NCBI GenBank assembly: GCA_023411445.1
Contig: JAEYOT010000390.1
Coordinates: forward strand, 1 to 5,976
Reading direction: 5' to 3'
Length of the DNA: 5,976 nucleotides
From: Pseudomonadota bacterium
GTDB lineage: Bacteria > Myxococcota_A > Polyangia > Polyangiales > Polyangiaceae
Both the position numbers and the translations under genes were made by a program. Positions 1 to 5,270 of the stretch are shown in pieces. Every line of letters starts with the position of its first letter. The first letter of the stretch is position 1. The notes beneath the pieces are model-generated. The model was not told the DNA's origin and searched no databases. It saw nothing but the letters and a program-made list of their open reading frames with translations.

Positions 1-215
1 GGGGTGCGCGCCATGAGCGAGCCGAGATCGCGCTCGCTCACCCGCTGCTCCAGGCAGCGCTCGAGCGCGAAGTCGATGCTGGGCCGCGACAGGCCCGTCG
101 TTTGCTCGAGGCGCTGACGCAGCGCCAGGCTCTCCGCGGCTCGAGGATCGGCCAGCACCCGCGCGGCGGCGAGCAGCTCTTCCACCCGCGCTCGGCGCTC
201 CCGCTCAACCGCCAA
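1..215 (-). CDS. LuxC-like acyl-CoA/acyl-protein reductase, N-terminal fragment (runs off left edge)
   Basis: Only the first 71 codons are present. They form an open frame without stops to position 1, reading from a TTG at 215-213 (M-A-V-E-R-E-R...). A GAGG at 222-225 lies six bases upstream of that TTG, which decides the start; an in-frame GTG at 287-285 is the alternative but lacks such a site. The visible part is charged and probably helical. It contains L-L-A-A-A-R-V-L-A-D-P (residues 14-24) and T-G-L-S-R-P-S-I-D-F-A-L (40-51), which resembles the helical N-terminus of LuxC-family reductases (PF05893). Those enzymes reduce an activated acyl group to an aldehyde with NADPH. The start overlaps the LuxE stop by 11 bases, and LuxE and LuxC act together in known systems, so context carries much of the call. 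The Rossmann fold and catalytic Cys would lie outside the window. Another helical protein cannot be excluded. Confidence 0.62.
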   Translation of the reverse strand, partial: MAVERERRARVEELLAAARVLADPRAAESLALRQRLEQTTGLSRPSIDFALERCLEQRVSERDLGSLMART

Positions 216-1344
216 GCAGCGCCTCGATCGCCAGCGAGCAGCCTCGCGGCGGCGCGCCAGGTTGGCGTCCGAGCAGCTGGATGCCACCGCCGCTGCGTAC
301 GACCAGATCTTGCGTGACCACGCTCACCGCGCTGTCCACGTTACCCAGATCCACGAAGCGGGCCAGCCCTGGCGTGCCGTCGGCCACGGGGCGCAGGCTG
401 GCGGGGTCCACCGGCGTGACCCGTAGCCAGGGTGGCTCGAAGTACGTGCCTGGCGGCGCTGCGGGGTGGAGCGAGGCGAGCTCGCTCTCGCCGACGGTCG
501 CCTCGTAGAGCTGACTGGTCAGCTCCGTCATGCCGTACTCGCCGATCACGCGCAGCCGCGGCGTGCCGAGGGCGGCGCTCACCTGCGCTCGCAGCTCGTC
601 CATCGTCACCTCGCGCGAGCGACCCTTGAAGCCTCCGGTCTGCATCACCACGCTGCCAGGCGGCAGCGGCAGCGTGCGGCCTGCTAGGTCGTCCACCAAG
701 CGGACCAGCGCGAAGGCGGTGCCGAGTAGCAGCAGCGGTCGGCCCGACTCCGCCGCCGCGCGCGCGGCGCGCTCCAAGCCGGTCAGATCGGCGCCGCTCT
801 CCTGGAGCAGCCAGCGCGCGTCCGCTGTGACGTCGAAGCGAGGCTCGGCCGCGTCGAGCGGCTGCCCGTCGAGCTGCTCCATGAAGTGCGCCATCATGTA
901 GCCGAGCGAAGAGCTCGGCGGCTGGCTCGGCTTCGGCGCCAGCGCGACGATCAGCGGTCGCGCGCCGCTCGGCACCAGCGCCTGCCGCCCAAACGCGAGC
1001 GACAGCACCTCGTACGTGTCCGTCCGGCGCATGGCGTGCGTGCCGCGCTCCGCGCCGGTGGTCCCGCTGGTGAAGAAGCGCACGCGCGCAAGCTCATCGG
1101 GAAAGGTGGCCACGCGCGCGAGCCGGAACGCGTCTGCCGGCACGGGCGGGATGTCATCCACGGTCGCGAGCTTGGCGCCGCGCGCGGCGAGCAGGCGCGC
1201 GAAGCCTGGCGAGTGCTCGGCCTGAAACTGCGCGATGGCCAGCGCCAGGTCCGCGAACGAATCGGCCCCGTCGCCCGCGGCGAAGCGCTGGACGCGTTGG
1301 TGTAGCCGATCGGAGGCCTCGAGCATCGCGGCGCAGGCGGTCAT
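205..1344 (-). CDS. LuxE-type acyl-protein synthetase (ANL adenylate-forming family)
   Basis: This 379-residue protein matches the usual LuxE length (about 370-380). LuxE activates a carboxylic acid with ATP to an acyl-AMP, moves the acyl group to its own cysteine, and passes it to the LuxC reductase. Visible motifs are the phosphate loop F-T-S-G-T-T-G (91-97), M-Q-T-G-G-F-K-G-R (234-242), the adenylate-binding core G-E-Y-G-M-T-E-L-T-S-Q (268-278), D-L-G-N-V-D-S (332-338) and G-I-Q-L-L-G-R (354-360). A P-R-G-C-S motif near the C-terminus puts Cys369 about ten residues from the end, close to where Vibrio LuxE carries its acylated cysteine. There is no long C-terminal ANL lid domain, as expected for LuxE and unlike acyl-CoA synthetases. 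The ATG is one base after the aminotransferase stop, with no clear ribosome site, so translational coupling is likely. The family call is firm; the substrate is unknown. Confidence 0.9.
   Translation of the reverse strand: MTACAAMLEASDRLHQRVQRFAAGDGADSFADLALAIAQFQAEHSPGFARLLAARGAKLATVDDIPPVPADAFRLARVATFPDELARVRFFTSGTTGAERGTHAMRRTDTYEVLSLAFGRQALVPSGARPLIVALAPKPSQPPSSSLGYMMAHFMEQLDGQPLDAAEPRFDVTADARWLLQESGADLTGLERAARAAAESGRPLLLLGTAFALVRLVDDLAGRTLPLPPGSVVMQTGGFKGRSREVTMDELRAQVSAALGTPRLRVIGEYGMTELTSQLYEATVGESELASLHPAAPPGTYFEPPWLRVTPVDPASLRPVADGTPGLARFVDLGNVDSAVSVVTQDLVVRSGGGIQLLGRQPGAPPRGCSLAIEALLGG
222..225 (-). promoter_or_regulatory. Ribosome binding site deciding the luxC-like TTG start
   Basis: On the minus strand GAGG is followed by six bases and then TTG (215-213). 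This is the best-placed purine-rich site for the downstream frame and lies inside the last codons of the LuxE gene. Confidence 0.45.
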
Positions 1345-1345
1345 G

Positions 1346-2680
1346 TCAGTCCAGTCGAGCGACCTGCTCCGCCAAGACCGGCAGCGCGCCCCACAGCACT
1401 TCTTCCGAGATGGTGAGCGCTGGCGTCAGCACCAGCACCTCGCGCCGCCCGCCGCCGGTGGACGTGATGTAGCCCTGCTCGAGCATGCCGCGCATCAGGC
1501 GGCTCGCGGCGCCGGGGCGCTCACCCAGGTCGATACCCAGCATCAACCCGGCGCCGCGCACCTCGCGCACTTGAGGGCACGCGGCCAGCGCATCGCGCAG
1601 CGCGCCGAGGAAACGCGCGCCCAGCTCGGACGAGCGCGCGGGCAGTCGTTCTTTCTGTAGCGCTTCCATCGTGGCGATGGCCGTGCTGGCGGCGAGCGGC
1701 GAGCCAGCGAACGTGGCCGTATGTACCACCTCGGCTTCGCGCCGCCAGCACTGCATCACGTTCGAGCTGCCGATGACGGCGCTGATCGGTAAGCCTCCGC
1801 CCAGCCCCTTGCCGAGGCAGATCAGGTCGGGCAGCGTGCCTTCGGCCACGGAGCACAGCCAGGCACCGGCGCGACCGAGCCCGGTCCAGATCTCGTCGGC
1901 GATCAAGAGCGCGCCGCTCGCGCGTGCCAGCTGGGCCAGCTGCGGCAGGAAGCCGGGCGGCGGCTTGGCCACGCCGCCGCGGCCGAGCACGGGCTCGAGC
2001 AACACGCAGCCGATGTCGCCATGCCCGAGGTGCGCCGCGCAGGCCGCCAAGCACTCCTCGGCGAGCTCGGGCGTGGCCGGATACGGAGCGAAGCGGACGT
2101 GCTGGCTCAGCTCTTCAGCGAACGGCGCACGGTAGCTCTCGCGCAGCCCGCAGGCAGCCAGCGGCCCGTAGCCGAGCCCGTGGTACGCGCCCGTGAACGC
2201 CAGCACGCCAGGCTTACCGGTCGCAAGCTTCGCCGTCTTCAGCGCCGCGCTCACCGCGTCCGAGCCGGACTGCGCCACGATGCCCTTGGCTCCGGGCTCC
2301 GGGTAGAGCCGGGTCAGCCGCTCCAGCAGGGCGATCTTGGCGTCGGCGGGGTAGAGATCGCCCAGCGCGTGCAGCAGCCGATCGGCTTGCAGCTTGAGCA
2401 CGCGTTGCACGGTGGGAGGCCGGTGCCCGAGCAGGAGCGCGCCGAAGCCGCCGGCCAGATCCACGTAGCGGTTACCGTCCACGTCGACCACGTTGGAGCC
2501 GTGGCCAGTGGCGTAAACGATGCCGCTGGGCGGCCCCGGCTGCGGTGGCGGTCCCATGGGCGCGGCCACGTGGGCGTGCCGCACCAGCCACGTGCGCGAG
2601 CTGGGCCCTGGCGGCGTGACGACGATGCGCGGACCCTCGTCGCGCGGCGGCTCGAGCTGTTCAGCGTCGGTCACGAGCAC
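1346..2680 (-). CDS. Class III PLP-dependent aminotransferase (omega-transaminase type)
   Basis: Fold type I, class III aminotransferase of 444 residues, a normal family length. Visible features (numbered from the GTG at 2680) are V-D-V-D-G-N-R-Y-V-D-L near the N-terminus (65-75), the phosphate-binding S-G-S-D-A (138-142), Y-H-G (166-168) for stacking on the cofactor, Glu229 in L-L-E-P, Asp262 in A-D-E-I-W-T-G-L-G-R contacting the pyridine nitrogen, and the Schiff-base Lys291 in L-G-K-G-L-G-G-G. H-T-A-T-F-A-G-S-P (320-328) supplies the phosphate-binding Thr of the other subunit. All catalytic residues are present. The family includes GABA, ornithine and diamine transaminases, which move amino groups to or from terminal aldehydes. 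Placement beside LuxE and LuxC suggests an aldehyde substrate, which is an inference. The GTG at 2674 makes a classic GTGA overlap with the upstream stop and may be the true start (442 residues). Confidence 0.92.
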   Translation of the reverse strand: MLVTDAEQLEPPRDEGPRIVVTPPGPSSRTWLVRHAHVAAPMGPPPQPGPPSGIVYATGHGSNVVDVDGNRYVDLAGGFGALLLGHRPPTVQRVLKLQADRLLHALGDLYPADAKIALLERLTRLYPEPGAKGIVAQSGSDAVSAALKTAKLATGKPGVLAFTGAYHGLGYGPLAACGLRESYRAPFAEELSQHVRFAPYPATPELAEECLAACAAHLGHGDIGCVLLEPVLGRGGVAKPPPGFLPQLAQLARASGALLIADEIWTGLGRAGAWLCSVAEGTLPDLICLGKGLGGGLPISAVIGSSNVMQCWRREAEVVHTATFAGSPLAASTAIATMEALQKERLPARSSELGARFLGALRDALAACPQVREVRGAGLMLGIDLGERPGAASRLMRGMLEQGYITSTGGGRREVLVLTPALTISEEVLWGALPVLAEQVARLD

Positions 2681-3570
2681 ACGCGGTTACGGCCGCCACG
2701 CTTGGCTTCATACAGCTTCTCGTCGGCACGTTGGATCAAGTCGGCGGCGACCTTGTCGTTCTCGCCGAGCAGCGCGGTGCCGATGCTCACCGTGACGGGG
2801 ATGCGCTCGCCTTGGAACACGAAGGCGTGGTTGGCGACGCGTGCGCGCAAGTTCTCCGCTAGCGCGGCGGCGCCTTGCAGCGGTGTCTCCGGCAGTAAGA
2901 TGACGAACTCTTCGCCGCCGTAGCGAGCGAACACCTCTTCGCGGCGAATGCGCTCTTGCACGACGCGAGCCAGCTCGCGCAGCACGTGATCGCCGGCGAG
3001 GTGACCGTACTGATCGTTGATGCGCTTGAAAAAGTCGATGTCGAACATCAACAGGCTGAGGTCGCGCTCGTAGCGGCGCGCGCGCATCAGCTCTTTCTCA
3101 AGCGCCTCGAACAGCGCGCGCTTGTTGTGGATCTGCGTCAGACCATCGACGATGGTCATGCGGTAGATCTCTTCGTGGTACTTGGCTTCGGCGTCCGCGC
3201 CGGACAAAAACTTCAGGATGCTGGGACCGATCTTGATGCGGTCACCGTTACTGAGCAGCTGCTCGCGCGAGATCTGCTCTTCGTTGACGTAGGTGCCGTT
3301 CGTGGAGCCGTCGTCCACCACGTACCAAGCACCGGCTCGTCGCTCGAGGTGCGCGTGCCGGCGCGAAACCGAGTCGCCTTCCAGCACGATCTGGCTATCC
3401 GCGCCGCGGCCGACGCGCGTGGGGCTCTTGTCGAGCACGAAGCGCTTGCCGAGCAAGCCCGGCTCGGCGGTATAAATGACGACCAGGCAATCGTTGCTCG
3501 GAGAGTCATCGGGCGGCGGCTGCTGCACCACCTGCGTGACGCGCGTCTTCTCGTCGTAGTCAGCCGTCAC
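2671..3570 (-). CDS. FHA-GGDEF protein, probable diguanylate cyclase
   Basis: A 299-residue cytosolic protein with no signal peptide or membrane segment. A short acidic-basic head with D-E-K-T-R-V-T (6-12) leads to an FHA phosphothreonine-binding domain (about 30-122): G-R-G-A-D-S (54-59), S-R-R-H (69-72) and S-T-N-G-T-Y-V-N (89-96). A GGDEF domain follows (about 131-299) with V-D-G-L-T (141-145), the metal-binding F-D-I-D (176-179), the active-site loop G-G-E-E-F (218-222) and the closing R-A-D-E-K-L-Y-E-A-K. GGDEF enzymes make cyclic di-GMP from two GTP; the intact G-G-E-E-F suggests activity. The inhibitory site expected nine residues before it reads R-R-E-E instead of R-x-x-D. There is no EAL domain. 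The GTG at 3570 was chosen because AGGGGG lies five bases upstream and homologues start near this point; a GTG at 3630 would add 20 unlikely residues. It overlaps the aminotransferase start and probably heads the operon. Confidence 0.93.
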   Translation of the reverse strand: MTADYDEKTRVTQVVQQPPPDDSPSNDCLVVIYTAEPGLLGKRFVLDKSPTRVGRGADSQIVLEGDSVSRRHAHLERRAGAWYVVDDGSTNGTYVNEEQISREQLLSNGDRIKIGPSILKFLSGADAEAKYHEEIYRMTIVDGLTQIHNKRALFEALEKELMRARRYERDLSLLMFDIDFFKRINDQYGHLAGDHVLRELARVVQERIRREEVFARYGGEEFVILLPETPLQGAAALAENLRARVANHAFVFQGERIPVTVSIGTALLGENDKVAADLIQRADEKLYEAKRGGRNRVCS

Positions 3571-3575
3571 CCTGT

Positions 3576-3581
3576 CCCCCT
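3576..3581 (-). promoter_or_regulatory. Ribosome binding site for the FHA-GGDEF gene
   Basis: AGGGGG on the minus strand, five bases before the GTG at 3570. It is the main reason for preferring this start over the upstream GTG at 3630, which has no comparable site. Confidence 0.55.
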
Positions 3582-3674
3582 GCTCGGCACGCCTCCGAAC
3601 CACGCACGCCGCACGGAAGCCCAGACACACCGGCCGCGTCGGCGGCGGGGTCGAGCTGAGCCCAGAGCGGAAAA

Positions 3675-3680
3675 ATCATA
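3675..3680 (-). promoter_or_regulatory. Weak -10-like box (TATGAT) upstream of the leftward cluster
   Basis: The minus strand reads TATGAT, five of six matches to the sigma-70 -10 box, in a short AT-rich patch that includes a GAATTC and a run of T. No good -35 box lies 17 bases upstream. If used, it would give a leader of roughly 100 bases before the FHA-GGDEF start. This is a candidate only. Confidence 0.25.
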
Positions 3681-3750
3681 GAATTCCCGAACACTTCAGG
3701 GTAACCCGCCCGATTTGGGACCGTCAAGGACGCGCGGGAGGGGACGCAGC

Positions 3751-3808
3751 CACGTTCCTGCTTTCGGCTGCCGGCCCCGGCCGGCGGGGAGACGGAAACA
3801 GGGACGCG
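3751..3808. repeat. Large imperfect inverted repeat (hairpin)
   Basis: The core is a perfect seven-pair GC stem (GCCGGCC at 3770-3776 with GGCCGGC at 3779-3785). Outside it, CGTTCCTGCTTTC (3753-3765) pairs with GGAAACAGGGACG (3794-3806, allowing one G-T pair and a bulged C at 3761). Around twenty pairs can form, separated by an internal loop. Neither side is followed by a T run, so an ordinary terminator is unlikely. It could be a dispersed repeat of REP type, a structured leader or an attenuator. Confidence 0.55.
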
Positions 3809-4112
3809 CCCCGGAGGCCAGGGCTCCGACCGTATATCGCTCTTCTGCGCCGAGCCCCAGCGTCAATGTGCGCTGAACCTAAACTAGCGTATTAATTGTA
3901 AAAATCTATGTTCTTTGGAAGCCGACGGATCTCGCGACGGCCCGACCTGGGCCAGCCGCTTGCTTCCAGAGGCAGAGGAATTGCTCCCAACGCGTGAGGG
4001 GCAGCTAAGGAGCGGCGCGCTCCTCGCTCGCAACGCTGACGCTGGAGCCGGAACTGAAGGGTGTAGCGCTTCACACGTCGCCTTGACCCCCTAGCCGCCA
4101 GCAGCACGGCGG

Positions 4113-5162
4113 TCAGCGCGTCAACGTGACCTTGGACAAGCCGCGCGGCTTGTCCGGATCTTGCCCGCTGGCGAGGCAGAGCGCGTGGGCGAACAGCTGC
4201 CCCGCCACCACCGCGACGATGGGCGAGACCCACTCCGGCACGTCGCTCGGCAGCCTTAGGCCAAGCTGGGCTCGCGCGAGCACGTCCGCTCGGTCCGAGA
4301 TCGCCAAGGTGCGCGCGCCGCGCAGGTTGAGCAGATCGAACAGCTTGGGGATGTCTACCTGCGTGGCGCCGCTGGGCGCCACCACGATCACGGGAAAGTG
4401 TTGGTCGATCATCGCGACCGGCCCGTGCAGCAGATCCGCCACCGAGTAGGGCTCCGCGATGAAGTAGCACGTCTCCTTGATCTTCAGGGAAACCTCGAAG
4501 GCCGTGGAGTAGTTGAAGCCGCGTCCGAGCACGACCAGCTTGCCGGCGTCTTTGAAGGCCTCCGCGGCGGCGGCCACGCTGCTCGCTGCCGAAGTGATCA
4601 CCTGCTCCACGTAGCCCGGAACCTGCTGTAGTGTCGCTTGGCGGGAGCTATTGCCCTCGAGCGCCGCGCTGAGCATCGCGAGCGCCAGAAGCTCCGTCGT
4701 GTACGTCTTGGTGGCGGCGACGGCCTTCTCTTCGCCGGCGAACAATGGCAGCGTGGTGGAGGAGGCGCGCGCCAGTGGCGAAGTGGGGTCGTTGGTGACG
4801 GCAACCGTGACCGCGCCTTGCTGGCGAGCAGCGCTGAGCACGCCCACGATATCCGGTGATTGGCCAGACTGGCTGATGCCGATCACGGCAGCTCGACCCA
4901 TGCGCGGAGCCGCGCCGTAGAGCGAGATGAGCGAGGGGACGGCCAGGCCGACGCCGAGGCCGTTGTGCGCGCCGAGCAGGTACTGCGCGTAGCGCGCGGC
5001 GTTGTCGGAGCTGCCGCGCGCCGCGATCAAGGCCCATTCCGGGCGGAGCTCCCTGAGCTTGGCGGCGGCTTCTGCGACGGGCTCGCGGCCCTGCGACAGG
5101 AGGCGGCGTAGCGCTGACGGCTGCTCCAGAACCTCGCTCAAGAATTGGCTGCTTTGACTCAT
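4113..5162 (-). CDS. Double-SIS sugar-phosphate isomerase/deaminase-like protein (GlmS C-terminal half, NagB-II/AgaS type)
   Basis: A 349-residue cytosolic protein made of two SIS domains, equivalent to the isomerase half of glucosamine-6-phosphate synthase. The N-terminal glutaminase domain with its Cys nucleophile is absent. First SIS: A-R-G-S-S-D-N-A (48-55), S-Q-S-G-Q-S-P-D (97-104), T-N-D-P-T-S-P-L-A (123-131), V-A-A-T-K-T-Y-T-T-E-L (148-158). Second SIS: L-G-R-G-F-N-Y (212-218), then E223, K227, E230 and H246 (in L-L-H-G-P). The C-terminus P-R-G-L-S-K-V-T (339-346) supplies Lys344. These line up with the GlmS isomerase residues E481, K485, E488, H504 and K603, so an active isomerase or ammonia-releasing amino-sugar-phosphate deaminase (NagB-II type) is plausible. 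Deglycase-like or regulatory SIS proteins are alternatives. The ATG at 5162 has no strong ribosome site. It is divergent from the GH9-like gene. Confidence 0.88.
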   Translation of the reverse strand: MSQSSQFLSEVLEQPSALRRLLSQGREPVAEAAAKLRELRPEWALIAARGSSDNAARYAQYLLGAHNGLGVGLAVPSLISLYGAAPRMGRAAVIGISQSGQSPDIVGVLSAARQQGAVTVAVTNDPTSPLARASSTTLPLFAGEEKAVAATKTYTTELLALAMLSAALEGNSSRQATLQQVPGYVEQVITSAASSVAAAAEAFKDAGKLVVLGRGFNYSTAFEVSLKIKETCYFIAEPYSVADLLHGPVAMIDQHFPVIVVAPSGATQVDIPKLFDLLNLRGARTLAISDRADVLARAQLGLRLPSDVPEWVSPIVAVVAGQLFAHALCLASGQDPDKPRGLSKVTLTR

Positions 5163-5233
5163 GGGCTCAGGCTCGCCTGCAAGCTATAGCAGGCAGCTCT
5201 GCTGCGCGGAGGACACGCCGACCGCGCTGGCGC

Positions 5234-5262
5234 TTGACCGGCACGCGGCGGGAAGTTCTATT
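5234..5262 (+). promoter_or_regulatory. Sigma-70-like promoter for the GH9-like lipoprotein gene
   Basis: TTGACC (5234-5239, five of six to the -35 consensus) is separated by exactly 17 bases from TCTATT (5257-5262, four of six to -10). The predicted transcript would begin at about 5268-5271, at or just before the ATG at 5271, implying a leaderless or nearly leaderless message. No ribosome binding site is correctly spaced before that ATG, which fits. Confidence 0.45.
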
Positions 5263-5270
5263 GCCGCATC

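Larger units (their letters stand above)
3571..4112. other. Non-coding stretch between the leftward cluster and the SIS gene
   Basis: About 540 bases with no convincing gene on either strand. Reading frames here are short or are tails of shadow frames with poor third-position G/C bias. The stretch contains the probable leader and promoter of the FHA-GGDEF gene (left end), a large imperfect hairpin (3751-3808) and an AT-rich island (about 3880-3917). A five-pair stem (CCGCC/GGCGG) at 4095-4112 follows the SIS stop but has no T run, so no clear intrinsic terminator was found. Confidence 0.6.

Noticed and set aside
2021..2923. Long plus-strand open frame (300 codons) opposite the aminotransferase and FHA-GGDEF genes
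   Set aside because: Composition is Arg/Ala/Gly/His-rich with no family motif, and the opposite strand encodes two clear proteins with intact catalytic motifs. It is a GC-driven antisense shadow.
1..3570. Bioluminescence (lux) operon
   Set aside because: LuxE and probable LuxC occur, but no luciferase alpha/beta subunits or LuxD thioesterase are visible and an aminotransferase takes their place, so light production is not supported.
2956..3681. Plus-strand open frame (241 codons) opposite the FHA-GGDEF gene
   Set aside because: No recognisable domain and Arg/Ala/Val-rich. It mirrors the codon bias of the real minus-strand gene.
3700..3785. Plus-strand resemblance to a GEMM cyclic di-GMP riboswitch (GGGACGCAGCCACG and GGCTGCCGG)
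   Set aside because: It was tempting beside a GGDEF gene, but it lacks the GCAAAGC core spacing and the tetraloop/receptor. It is on the strand opposite the FHA-GGDEF gene, and no plus-strand gene follows. A covariance-model scan would settle it.
3908..3997. 30-codon plus-strand frame starting at ATG 3908 (M-F-F-G-S-R-R...)
   Set aside because: Short, without a ribosome site or recognisable motif, and with no third-position bias. It is probably chance.
3892..4470. Minus-strand 192-codon frame overlapping the end of the SIS gene
   Set aside because: Most of it lies in another frame inside the SIS coding region, with shadow composition. Only its last 60 codons fall outside and are noted separately with low interest.
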